Assembly (NCBI RefSeq): GCF_031181385.1
Contig: NZ_JAPSKV010000002.1
Span: forward strand, 418,382-482,381
Length of the DNA: 64,000 bases
DNA from: Fredinandcohnia onubensis
GTDB lineage: Bacteria > Bacillota > Bacilli > Bacillales > Bacillaceae_L
Direction of reading: 5' to 3'
The position numbers were made by a program, and so were the translations under genes. Numbering within the stretch: the first letter of the stretch is position 1; each line of letters starts with the position of its first letter. Shown one piece after another: positions 51,328-59,299 of the stretch. The notes beneath the pieces are model-generated. The model worked only from the letters and a program-made list of their open reading frames with translations, was not told where the DNA came from and did no database searches.

Positions 51328-51927
51328 ATGGGAATTGTAGAACGCTTATTTGCTCAATATGGATATTTCGTGCTGTTAATTGGTCTACCTTTAGAATTAA
51401 TTGCTTCACCGATTCCACCTGGCAACTCAACACTTGCATACACCGGATATTTATCGTACAAACATGTTCTGAACCTACTGCCAGCTCTGACTGCCGCATA
51501 CTCTGGTTCCGTGTTAGGAATAACAACCACCTATTGGATCGGAAACAAGTTTGGGATGACACTAATCGAAAAATACGGCAAATGGTTGTTTCTGAAGCCG
51601 AAACATATTAAGAAAACGCGAAAAACCTATGAGAAATACGGAAACAAAATGCTATTATTTGGTTTCTTCTTACCCGGTGTCAGACAGTTCAACAGCTATT
51701 TTGCAGGAATCATTCAGGTACCATTTCGAACTTTTGCACTTTATGCTTATTCAGGTTCCGTGTTATGGGTATCTTTTTTCATCGGTATCGGTTATATATT
51801 CGGAAACCAATGGCAGTTCGTTTTCACTTGGATTGAACAATTTATGAAGATAATCTTACTAATTTTATGTGGGATGATTGTAGTCTATCTATTTACAAAA
51901 TGGCGCAAAAGAAAATTGGTAAGGTGA
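51328..51927 (+). CDS. DedA family membrane protein (VTT domain)
   Basis: 199 residues, ATG at 51328 with GAGGAAGG. The marks are E-L-I-A-S-P-I-P-P-G-N near residue 24 and the F-L-P-G-V-R-Q-F-N-S-Y-F-A-G-I motif near 116-131. Four to five membrane spans. DedA proteins act in lipid-carrier (undecaprenyl phosphate or phosphatidylethanolamine) flipping and membrane homeostasis. It is the last gene before the presumed integrated element. Confidence 0.9.
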   Translation: MGIVERLFAQYGYFVLLIGLPLELIASPIPPGNSTLAYTGYLSYKHVLNLLPALTAAYSGSVLGITTTYWIGNKFGMTLIEKYGKWLFLKPKHIKKTRKTYEKYGNKMLLFGFFLPGVRQFNSYFAGIIQVPFRTFALYAYSGSVLWVSFFIGIGYIFGNQWQFVFTWIEQFMKIILLILCGMIVVYLFTKWRKRKLVR

Positions 51928-52034
51928 GTACAATCACTTTGGTCTGCCACACCTTTAATGGAGCAGTTAAGTTGAAACTCAAATTAATAAATATAAATCT
52001 GTCAATTCTTGCAGTTATTACTGGTTTAAACGCC

Positions 52035-52071
52035 AAAAAAACACTTCTCATTTAATGAGAAGTGTTTTTTT
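52035..52071. terminator. Perfect bidirectional terminator beside the left attachment repeat
   Basis: The 17-base arms AAAAAAACACTTCTCAT and ATGAGAAGTGTTTTTTT close on a 3-base loop and end exactly one base before the tRNA-Leu-like repeat. Confidence 0.88.
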
Positions 52072-52125
52072 GATACCGGTGATCAGGGTCGAACAGACAC
52101 TCCAGAAGGAACACGATTTTGAGTC
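52072..52125 (-). other. Left attachment-site remnant: partial tRNA-Leu(CAA) copy
   Basis: Matches the acceptor 3' strand, T arm, variable arm and anticodon loop of the intact tRNA-Leu at 61905-61986 with 5 mismatches. Similarity falls away after the anticodon arm, so it cannot be a functional tRNA. It is in the same orientation as the intact gene, as expected for attL/attR. Confidence 0.8.
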
Positions 52126-52144
52126 AAGACTCACTACCGACAAC

Positions 52145-52258
52145 TCACCAGTACAGCTTTTGCCTGTACTTCTGAATTAGCTGAGGTTCGTATTTCCTTG
52201 CATCCTCTTCATTTTCAAACTCAGCTACAATTTTGTAATGAAGTTCACCATTTCTCAT
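52145..52258 (-). CDS. Possible 37-residue protein at the left element end
   Basis: ATG at 52258 opens a polar frame (M-R-N-G-E-L-H-Y-K-I-V-A-E-F-E-N-E-E-D-A) ending K-L-Y-W. The frame continues upstream without a start, so this may be the C-terminal rest of a longer gene. Composition looks protein-like, but there is no ribosome binding site. Family not recognised. Confidence 0.35.
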   Translation of the reverse strand: MRNGELHYKIVAEFENEEDARKYEPQLIQKYRQKLYW

Positions 52259-52295
52259 AAGTGGTTTTTTATAAATTTTTTTAGTTATTAGAAAA

Positions 52296-52320
52296 GAGAA
52301 AAAAGGACCAGATGGTCCCC
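52296..52320 (-). terminator. Terminator after the 79-residue gene
   Basis: GGACCA and TGGTCC arms with a T run on the minus strand, six bases past the stop at 52326. Confidence 0.7.
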
Positions 52321-52325
52321 AGCTA

Positions 52326-52565
52326 CTATTGCAGCACTTCGTATATTTCTTCTAGTTTCTTCTCGAACTTTCCTGAAACTTCATCATGACTTACTGGCTG
52401 ACCTTTCTTGAAGTACATCTCGACATCGTGAGCAAGTCTTTGAAGTTCATCGAACTGTTCAGTCATACCAAGCTGTTTGATTTCTTCTTCGAAGTTGTTT
52501 ATATATCCGACTGATGCCCTTGCAATATTTTTGTACTTACCCGAAAGACCGTTTTTATCTTGCAA
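52326..52565 (-). CDS. Hypothetical helical protein, 79 residues, possibly truncated at the 5' end
   Basis: Amphipathic and charged (I-N-N-F-E-E-E-I-K-Q-L-G-M, K-F-E-K-K-L-E-E-I-Y), probably all helical. The only upstream start is a TTG at 52565 two codons after a stop and without a ribosome binding site, so the true N-terminus may be lost. A terminator follows. Family not recognised; it is inside the integrated element. Confidence 0.5.
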   Translation of the reverse strand: MQDKNGLSGKYKNIARASVGYINNFEEEIKQLGMTEQFDELQRLAHDVEMYFKKGQPVSHDEVSGKFEKKLEEIYEVLQ

Positions 52566-52728
52566 AGGTTATGCTGTAAGCCGAGGTGTTCTGAGCACCT
52601 TTGCTTCTTTCTTTATTATAACCAATAATCACCATTTTTAAAGATATAACTATGATTTTCTAGGAAAAATAATATTGTATTTGATGGTTATACAATTATT
52701 ATTTGAATAGAAAGACTGTGATCCAATC

Positions 52729-52881
52729 GTGCAAAAAATAAAAGCCGAAGTAGTTATTACAATACCAGACGATATGGTGCTCATTACAAAGATAGAATTT
52801 GAACAATTGAAACAGAATGAATTATCTGGTGTTTATTGGAATATGAAGGACTTGGAGAAATTTCATGTATTTATGATTTAG
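52729..52881 (+). pseudogene. Truncated phage DUF771 protein gene
   Basis: A 50-codon frame from GTG 52729: Q-K-I-K-A-E-V-V-I-T-I-P-D-D-M-V-L-I then N-E-L-S-G-V-Y-W-N-M-K-D-L-E-K. This is the N-terminal half of DUF771, a small protein of Gram-positive phages and integrative elements often next to excisionase genes. It then goes into H-V-F-M-I and stops; the usual second half is missing. No clear ribosome binding site. It supports a phage-type origin of the element. Confidence 0.7.
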
Positions 52882-53057
52882 TGGACAATCTACAATCTCA
52901 AAGTTAAGGATTCCTTGGAGCGTTTATCATAGTGTTCTATCACTGAATTTCTGTCGATGAAATATTAAAATTATCACTATCAGAACCCACCCAAAAAAGG
53001 GAGCACTATATTTCTTACCTTCTATGTAAATAAAATTGAAATCTCAATATGTAATTT

Positions 53058-53642
53058 TTAAGGACCTTGTGTGATTGACCAAGCAATAGGCACAGAGTAA
53101 GTGGATGTCTCGTTGTAGTTTGGTAGAAACCATCGAAGAGAATCCTCAGTAAAAGAGATGTGAAATCGCCCCATTCCTTCATCATCATAAGCCGTTAATA
53201 ACGTGTTTTGCTTACCGTTATCTAACACAAGATAGTTAGAATCAAAGAAATGTGGAAACAATCCGCCATTTGATGTCATCTTTGCTCCACCTTTATACAA
53301 TCTAAAAGAACCTTCTGGTAGAGTGGTAGTTGAACCATCTGCTTTGGTTTCTAAGATAGGTGATCCTGTCACCAAAACTCTCCACCCTTCACCAGAACCC
53401 GTTGCATCTGTGACAACTAATGTTCCTGCATTGCCTGTTGCAATACTTTTCTCTTCATTTAAAGTAAATTTAGTAGACTCACTTGGTGTTTCAAGTGTAA
53501 GAGGACCTGGTTTAATGGTAGCCGAAGCAGCACCTTTACTTGATGCAGCAATCGTCATTTGGGGAACTACTATAATATGTAATAGAACAAATGCTAAGAA
53601 AACTGATATTTTTTTAAATCTACGATTATTCCTTTTATTCAT
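53058..53642 (-). CDS. WxL domain surface protein
   Basis: 194 residues, ATG at 53642 with GGTGGAGG. The signal peptide has a basic start (M-N-K-R-N-N-R-R-F-K-K) and ends near 33. The body shows the two WxL marks: V-T-D-A-T-G-S-G-E-G-W-R-V-L-V and the C-terminal Y-S-V-P-I-A-W-S-I-T-Q-G-P. WxL domains attach non-covalently to peptidoglycan and to DUF916-type partners. Here the partner gene is at 59300. Unlike the WxL protein at 58446 it has an ordinary signal peptide. Confidence 0.88.
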   Translation of the reverse strand: MNKRNNRRFKKISVFLAFVLLHIIVVPQMTIAASSKGAASATIKPGPLTLETPSESTKFTLNEEKSIATGNAGTLVVTDATGSGEGWRVLVTGSPILETKADGSTTTLPEGSFRLYKGGAKMTSNGGLFPHFFDSNYLVLDNGKQNTLLTAYDDEGMGRFHISFTEDSLRWFLPNYNETSTYSVPIAWSITQGP

Positions 53643-53683
53643 TTTTTAATACCTCCACCATAATATTTTACAATCTTTTCTAC

Positions 53684-54156
53684 CTATTTGGCGGAGGTAA
53701 ATAATCCCTTTTGATAGTTTGGTTTAGATCTTTTAATCACCCAAAGCAAAATACAAACACAACAAAGTGACAAAATAATACGAAAAAACTCACTCTGATA
53801 GATGGGTTTATTCATTATTGGGATGGTAAAGTACCAGGAGGCGTAAAGTATGGTGGTACTTTAAGTCAACCCTTTTTCTAGTAACAGCATTTTTAAACTT
53901 GCTCCGAAACCATTTCTGTATGATAACGTAAAACATCTTGCCGATGTCATTTTAGAGAGTCTCGAAGTGCTTGGATTTGTCCTCTACATAGTTTTACACC
54001 ATTCATATAAGGCTTGAATCAAGTCAGCGTTCGTTGTGGTATTTAGCCCTCCCAGTTCGTAATCAATTGCCTCCTCTGTACTGGCTACATACACCCAACA
54101 CTGATTGGCTTCACCGATATGCAACGGATGTTTCGGCTCTTTATAGAAAAAAACTT
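53684..54156 (-). pseudogene. Region of gene fragments between the WxL and DUF5667 genes
   Basis: Two protein-like pieces are visible. At 53684-53815 a 43-codon frame (M-N-K-P-I-Y-Q-S-E-F-F-R) contains one membrane span and a basic tail, like the end of a surface membrane protein. At 53984-54156 a frame bounded by stops reads F-Y-K-E-P-K-H-P-L-H-I-G-E-A-N-Q-C-W and ends Y-E-W-C-K-T-M. Neither has a ribosome binding site. They look like the remains of deleted genes. Family not recognised. Confidence 0.35.
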
Positions 54157-54208
54157 AAAGGTATTGAAGACCGCATCAAATATATTGGGCGTATAATCAA
54201 CTCTTTAT

Positions 54209-55747
54209 CTATTCATTATTTTTTCCATTCCCCTTACCTTGATTTCTTTTTCCCTCATTGCCTTTTGATCTTTCATTTCCTTTAGGTGTTGGAGTGACTT
54301 CTTCACCCGCTTCTACATTAGCGTTTACATTTGTTTCTACTTTGGCTTTGCCATTCCCGTTTCCTCCTGCGTTGGTATTACCCTTTGTTTTTTCACCAGT
54401 AGGAGATGTTTTGGTTTCATATTTAGGTGCTGGAGTTACGGCTCTTTTTTCAGTCTGTTTTTCTTGTCCTGTACTAGCCTTCTCTTGTGCTTTTTGTTGT
54501 CCTGTCTGTGCCTTTTCCTGATCTTTTTGAGCCTTTTCCTGTGCTTTCTTTGGTGCAACAGGAGGAACGAAAGATGTTCCTTCTTGCTCTTCTACTTCAG
54601 ACATATCATTCTCAAAGTCTTCTTGGTCACTTCTAATATCTGCTCGTAAATCTTCAACCTCTTCATCGACAGGAATAGCAGTCGCTATTCGTTCTTCAAT
54701 ATCTTTCATCTTCCCTAACTTCTTCTCCATTTTGGCATATGCCTTTTCCACGTTCTTCGCTAATGCCGCCTTTGCCTTTGGATTTTCTACTTTCTCCATC
54801 GCTAGTAACAGAGCCGTGATATTTTGACTAAATTGTGTTTGCAGTTCATCAGCCACTTCACTTGCTGGATCGGTAGCCTCTTCATCCGGTACAGCAACCT
54901 CATCTTCCGTAGGGGCTGGTTCACCTTCCGTTTCTTCTGGAGGAAGATCGCCTTCAGGAGTTGTCCCGGCTTCTTCAGGTGAAGTAGTCTCACCCTCTTC
55001 TTCCGTCACATAATCCAACGCTAATTCCTGACTTTCAAGGGCTTCGTTTAATAATGCAATTGCCCCATCTGTATCTCCTGCCTCAAATAGAGCGTTGGCT
55101 TCTGCTATCCGTTCATTCGCAAACTGAGAAATGAGTTCTGCTTTTCCCGTGTCATCAAAGGTCATGGCTAACTGCACTTTTTCAGCAATTGCCTCGACAA
55201 AATAAAAGAAATCTCCAGGAACAAGACCTGGTTCATCCATCGGCACTTCTTCGGCTGCTGGTTCTTCTGGTTCAGGAGTTGTCCCGGTTGCTGTTTCTGG
55301 TTCTTCCTCTACCGGGCTTGTGTCGGTTCCCTCATCTGTTGGGGAAGATTCCTCTGCTGCTGGTGCACCTGGTTCAGGACTTTCTTCTGGAGTCGTTGTA
55401 TCAACACCTGCTTCAGTATTTGTTTCAGTAGTTGCACCATCTGTTACAGTCTCGGTTTCTGCATGAACTTCTCCTTCATGTTCATTCGCAAAGGCTTGGG
55501 TCATGCCTCCTCCAAACATAATCGAAGTCACTAATGCTCCACCCATCATCACCTTAATGGTCTTCACCCGTAGGGTAGGAAATTTCTTTTTGACATAGCT
55601 TGCTGCTACTCGGTTAATATCCTCTTCTGCTTTCTTGGTAAATCCAAACTCATCTGCAAATTCCTCTAAGGCAGGATTCGGATTTATATGAAGAATGACC
55701 TCATACCCGTCATCTATCTCTTCTACTTCTACCTTATCAAAAATCAT
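54209..55747 (-). CDS. Exported DUF5667-like protein with the novel N-terminal module
   Basis: 512 residues from the ATG at 55747, eight bases after GGAGGGAG; a TTG at 55765 precedes that site. Residues 1-64 form the module shared with three other window proteins (Y-E-V-I-L-H-I-N...K-F-P-T-L-R-V-K-T-I-K), then V-M-M-G-G, a hydrophobic stretch and A-F-A-N-E. An acidic T/E/P linker leads to a DUF5667-like helical part (P-G-D-F-F-Y-F-V-E-A-I-A-E-K-V-Q, about 185-245). A second acidic linker, a coiled-coil-like stretch and a K/Q-rich then G/N/K-rich tail follow. There is no LPXTG motif. Likely wall-associated; function unknown. Confidence 0.82.
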   Translation of the reverse strand: MIFDKVEVEEIDDGYEVILHINPNPALEEFADEFGFTKKAEEDINRVAASYVKKKFPTLRVKTIKVMMGGALVTSIMFGGGMTQAFANEHEGEVHAETETVTDGATTETNTEAGVDTTTPEESPEPGAPAAEESSPTDEGTDTSPVEEEPETATGTTPEPEEPAAEEVPMDEPGLVPGDFFYFVEAIAEKVQLAMTFDDTGKAELISQFANERIAEANALFEAGDTDGAIALLNEALESQELALDYVTEEEGETTSPEEAGTTPEGDLPPEETEGEPAPTEDEVAVPDEEATDPASEVADELQTQFSQNITALLLAMEKVENPKAKAALAKNVEKAYAKMEKKLGKMKDIEERIATAIPVDEEVEDLRADIRSDQEDFENDMSEVEEQEGTSFVPPVAPKKAQEKAQKDQEKAQTGQQKAQEKASTGQEKQTEKRAVTPAPKYETKTSPTGEKTKGNTNAGGNGNGKAKVETNVNANVEAGEEVTPTPKGNERSKGNEGKRNQGKGNGKNNE

Positions 55748-55794
55748 TCCATTCACTCCCTCCAATTCCTTTTGGTTAGATTGCCCAAATGTTT

Positions 55795-57618
55795 CTATCG
55801 AATCCCTGCTGCGATTTCTACCTGTCTTTGATGAGAGGCATCGGCGTTGCCATCTACATGACGAGTGCTATTTCCAAAGTACACATCAAAATGACCAGTA
55901 ATTCCGTTTCCGGAAATATACTCTCTCTCATGTGGCATAAAACTCATACTGGCTGCAACCTTTCTCCCGTCAATTTCTAAGATGACGGCTCTTGGAGTCC
56001 ATGAATACCCGCCCCAAATGGATTTAGCAATCGTAGAGTCATTTGTGGTCAGGGTTTCGGAATCCGCATGATTTGCCCCAATGGTTCGTTTGATATAGAA
56101 ACTTTTTCCCGTAGCAAAGTCCGTGACTTTTGCTGTTTTATTGATTGGGAAGACATACTGTGCCTCTGTCCACCAATCCAAATATTCTCCGTGTCTTTCA
56201 CTGACCACTTCTTTTACGGCAATGTTATGAACAGGAATGGTCAACTTTTGCCCAATGGAAAGCATACTCGAAGTAGTTAAGTTGTTAGCGCGTAACAATT
56301 CTCCTTGTGGAATCCCGTATTTCACACTCAAATTCCAAATGTTATCACCTGAAACAACGGTGTGCGTGGTATAAGTGATGGTATTGGTAGCCGTTTGAGT
56401 AGGTGCATTTGTTCCATCTGGTATAGTTAAGAGTTGTCCGACTCGTATCGTGTCAGATGTTAAACCATTGGCGGTACGGATCGCATCAACGGTTACCCCA
56501 AAACGATTGGCAATAACAGATAAACTGTCACCAGAACGAACGGAATACTTAAAGGTAGTACGTTTTTCTTCTGTCGTTGGCGTTTCAGTATTGCCCATAG
56601 GAGTTTCCACACTTCCCGATGGAATGGTCAACGTCTGCCCAAGACTAAGTAGGTTAGATGATAACTGATTGGCTTGTTTCAAAACATTGACGGTTGTTCC
56701 ATAACGACTTGCAATCCCCCATAGCGTGTCTCCAGCCACAACCGTATGAGAAGTTTCAGTCACGCTTGGTGTTGGTATTGGTGTCGGTTCTGGTGTTGGG
56801 CTGGTTACAGCATCCCCACCAGTTGGGAGGGTTAATGTTTGACCAATTTGAAGAGCATCACTCGTTAGATTATTGGCACTCTTTAAGGTACTTACGGTTG
56901 TACCAAACTTTTGAGCAATGCCCCATAAAGAATCCCCTGCTACAATGGTGTAGGTTGAGCCTTGAGTTTGAGTTGTTTGTGGTTCTTGTGTAACTGTCGG
57001 TGCAGGATTACTTGTCCCGCTTCCCATTAAAACTGGAATGACGAGTGTTTGCCCAAGGCGTGTGGCATCACTTGTCATCTGATTGGCTTCCTTAATCGCA
57101 TTCACGGTAACTCCGTATTGTTTTGCCAGAACCGTTAAATAATCTCCCGTATCAACGGTATGAAAGGCTTTTGGAATGATTAAGCGTTGATTGAGCTTCA
57201 ACACATCGCTTGTTAGGTTATTGGCCCTCTTAATAGCATCTACAGACGTATTGAACTTCTTGGATAATCCCCAAAGGGTATCCCTCGATGACACTTGATA
57301 GTAGATATTACTCGATTGTGCTACTTGTGTTGTTGAGACACTTGGCTCTGCTGCATGGGCAGAGGAATTGTTTGTGGTAAGCGGAATAGAGGCTACCACC
57401 ATCCCTCCGAGCATGACTTTAACCATCGTCACTTTTATGTTCGGATACCGCTCCCGTAATACTTGCCTTGCTGTTGAGAGAATATCTTTCCTGGCACTTG
57501 AGACAGTTCCTAATTCAGAGGCAAACTCGGTTAAGTTGTTATTTAGATAGATGACTAAAGTGTATTCATCGTTCGGATGATTTGTTTTTCTAACCTCATA
57601 CCTTTGATAATAATCCAT
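55795..57618 (-). CDS. Exported protein with six LysM domains, the novel N-terminal module and a conserved C-terminal wall domain
   Basis: 607 residues, ATG at 57618 with GGAGAGTGGAGG. The N-terminal module (Y-T-L-V-I-Y-L-N-N-N-L-T-E-F-A-S-E-L-G, then V-K-V-M-L-G-G and A-H-A-A-E near 90) is followed by six LysM repeats at about 104-470. The C-terminal 135 residues carry G-A-N-H-A-D-S-E-T-L-T and Y-S-W-T-P-R-A-V-I-L-E, a block I have seen in LysM proteins of spore formers but whose function I cannot name. It is 47 bases before the DUF5667-like gene and probably in one operon. It should bind peptidoglycan tightly. Confidence 0.88.
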   Translation of the reverse strand: MDYYQRYEVRKTNHPNDEYTLVIYLNNNLTEFASELGTVSSARKDILSTARQVLRERYPNIKVTMVKVMLGGMVVASIPLTTNNSSAHAAEPSVSTTQVAQSSNIYYQVSSRDTLWGLSKKFNTSVDAIKRANNLTSDVLKLNQRLIIPKAFHTVDTGDYLTVLAKQYGVTVNAIKEANQMTSDATRLGQTLVIPVLMGSGTSNPAPTVTQEPQTTQTQGSTYTIVAGDSLWGIAQKFGTTVSTLKSANNLTSDALQIGQTLTLPTGGDAVTSPTPEPTPIPTPSVTETSHTVVAGDTLWGIASRYGTTVNVLKQANQLSSNLLSLGQTLTIPSGSVETPMGNTETPTTEEKRTTFKYSVRSGDSLSVIANRFGVTVDAIRTANGLTSDTIRVGQLLTIPDGTNAPTQTATNTITYTTHTVVSGDNIWNLSVKYGIPQGELLRANNLTTSSMLSIGQKLTIPVHNIAVKEVVSERHGEYLDWWTEAQYVFPINKTAKVTDFATGKSFYIKRTIGANHADSETLTTNDSTIAKSIWGGYSWTPRAVILEIDGRKVAASMSFMPHEREYISGNGITGHFDVYFGNSTRHVDGNADASHQRQVEIAAGIR

Positions 57619-57743
57619 TTCCCTCCACTCTCCTTTGATTATAAAATTGACATTTTATGTAGTAGTCTTCAATTAAAAAGAACTCTTTATTCCCAATAAA
57701 AAAATCAACCCAATAATGAGTTAATTTTTACTATTATATGTAC

Positions 57744-58304
57744 TTATGGACCCTGTTGTATTGTCCAAGTAAGGACACTCTGATATGTCATATTTTTTGA
57801 TAAAGAGTCTTCTGGTACTTTAATTTTCAATGATTTATTACCAAATAAAACACCGTACGAGCCCATTCCTTGATACAATATCTGTAGATAACAAAGTAAT
57901 TGGCGTGGCCACTATCGATTTCATGTATTTCCCCACCTATCCAGTATGGAGGCTTACCAGAACCATCTCCTACTTAAATAATTGCTTTATCAAGATATAA
58001 AGTATGCGCCCCTGTTGTCAATATTCTGATTCACTTTCACCAACTATAGATAAAGGTCTTGCTTTTAATGTGACATGCCGCCCAAGATCAAAACCTGTAG
58101 CATCTGTTATCGTTAATCTTTCTCCTTCATTAAGTTCAAATTGTATTGTTTCAAAAGAAGGATAAAGACTTAAGATTCCTGGCTTTTCAAAGGATGTTCT
58201 ATCATATACTCTCGTCTCAGCAAATACGCTATAACAATATGTTGAACCTACATAAATAAATACTAATGATAGAGTGCAATAAAATAAAACTTTTTATTCA
58301 CCAC
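57744..58304 (-). pseudogene. Disrupted WxL domain protein gene
   Basis: A GTG at 58304 or 58301 (GGAGGAA site) begins a basic, hydrophobic signal-like start that soon shifts frame. A readable middle follows (L-N-E-G-E-R-L-T-I-T-D-A-T-G-F-D-L-G), then an in-frame stop, more shifts, and a final in-phase piece ending Y-Q-S-V-L-T-W-T-I-Q-Q-G-P and TAA at 57744. The order and both WxL marks match the intact genes at 53058 and 58446. Several independent lesions show it is dead. Confidence 0.8.
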
Positions 58305-58405
58305 TGCGTTCCTCCATTTTTTTCAAAAGAATATACCTATAATAGTTGGTAATAACAAGTAGGAAAGTTATCCATACTTTCAACATCTTTATTCATAATT
58401 GTAAA

Positions 58406-58436
58406 AACAAAAAAGAAAAGCCCCCTTTTGGGAGCC
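58406..58436 (-). terminator. Terminator after the module-WxL gene
   Basis: GGCTCCC and GGGGGCT arms around AAAA with a T-rich tract on the minus strand. Confidence 0.7.
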
Positions 58437-58445
58437 ATTCAAATA

Positions 58446-59195
58446 TTACGGACCACTGTTGATTGTTACGGTAATGGTAGAAGTATAAGTTCCAGACCGA
58501 ACATCTTTAGGGAGTAAGTTGAGTTTTAACGCATCTGCTGCGAATGAGGCTGTATAAGTGCCCATTCCAGCACCTGCTGCAGCGCTTAAGATACTGACTC
58601 CAGTACCGCTATCAATAGTACCACCTCTTTTTGTAATATCAGCAGCAGGAGATGAACCTGTATCGGCTTCTGTTAAACCAGGTGCAACTACAGATAATGA
58701 ACCAAGTGGCAAAGTACGTCCTGTTAGGCTGTCTGTTAATTGTGTCGCTGACAACAGCACATTCCAACCTGCACCTGTACCTGTTGGATCGGTTACATTA
58801 AATGCATTTATATTCGCAAACGTGCTTTGTGTTTTACCATTTAAAACAACTGCTGTGAAATTTCCTACAGTAATTTCGTCCACCGCTAATTGGCCACCTG
58901 TAATCCCAACTTCAGCCGCACTTGCCTGATTGCCACCTGGAGCCACTAGAACCGTTCCTACCATTGTAGCAACTAATATCCCACCTACCATAACTTTTAT
59001 TTGTTTGAAATTTATTTTAGGCAGATGTTTTTTCACATAATCCAGTGCGGCTTTTTGAACTTCTAACTCATCATCTCGATGACCGAGTTCCATTGCAAAT
59101 TCTTCCAACCCATTTGGCGAAGTATCCATATGAAGTATTATTTCTACATAACCATTCTCCTCTTCATGGACATCATGCCCTTTAAATCGAATCAT
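58446..59195 (-). CDS. WxL-type surface protein fused to the novel N-terminal module
   Basis: 249 residues, ATG at 59195. Residues 1-68 are the shared module (V-E-I-I-L-H-M-D...L-E-E-F-A-M-E-L-G...I-N-F-K-Q-I-K), then V-M-V-G-G, a hydrophobic run and A-S-A-A-E near 95. The rest is a WxL domain: V-T-D-P-T-G-T-G-A-G-W-N-V-L-L and a C-terminal Y-T-S-T-I-T-V-T-I-N-S-G-P, in which the usual tryptophan of the last strand is replaced by valine. The WxL-partner gene lies divergently 104 bases away. Confidence 0.87.
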   Translation of the reverse strand: MIRFKGHDVHEEENGYVEIILHMDTSPNGLEEFAMELGHRDDELEVQKAALDYVKKHLPKINFKQIKVMVGGILVATMVGTVLVAPGGNQASAAEVGITGGQLAVDEITVGNFTAVVLNGKTQSTFANINAFNVTDPTGTGAGWNVLLSATQLTDSLTGRTLPLGSLSVVAPGLTEADTGSSPAADITKRGGTIDSGTGVSILSAAAGAGMGTYTASFAADALKLNLLPKDVRSGTYTSTITVTINSGP

Positions 59196-59299
59196 TCAAT
59201 ATTCACACCCTTCTTAAATAAATCATCCCTAGTTTCCATCTAATTACTACTTTTCATACGCACAGGTAATACTAAAAGCGAGTTAAAGGAGGTCTTGTT

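Noticed and set aside
52072..52150. Functional second tRNA-Leu(CAA)
   Set aside because: The D arm and 5' acceptor strand do not pair and the T arm has changes; only the 3' half is recognisable.
54034..54285. 83-codon plus-strand frame
   Set aside because: It overlaps the end of the DUF5667-type gene antisense, has a repetitive aromatic composition and no ribosome binding site; the minus-strand fragment there looks more protein-like.
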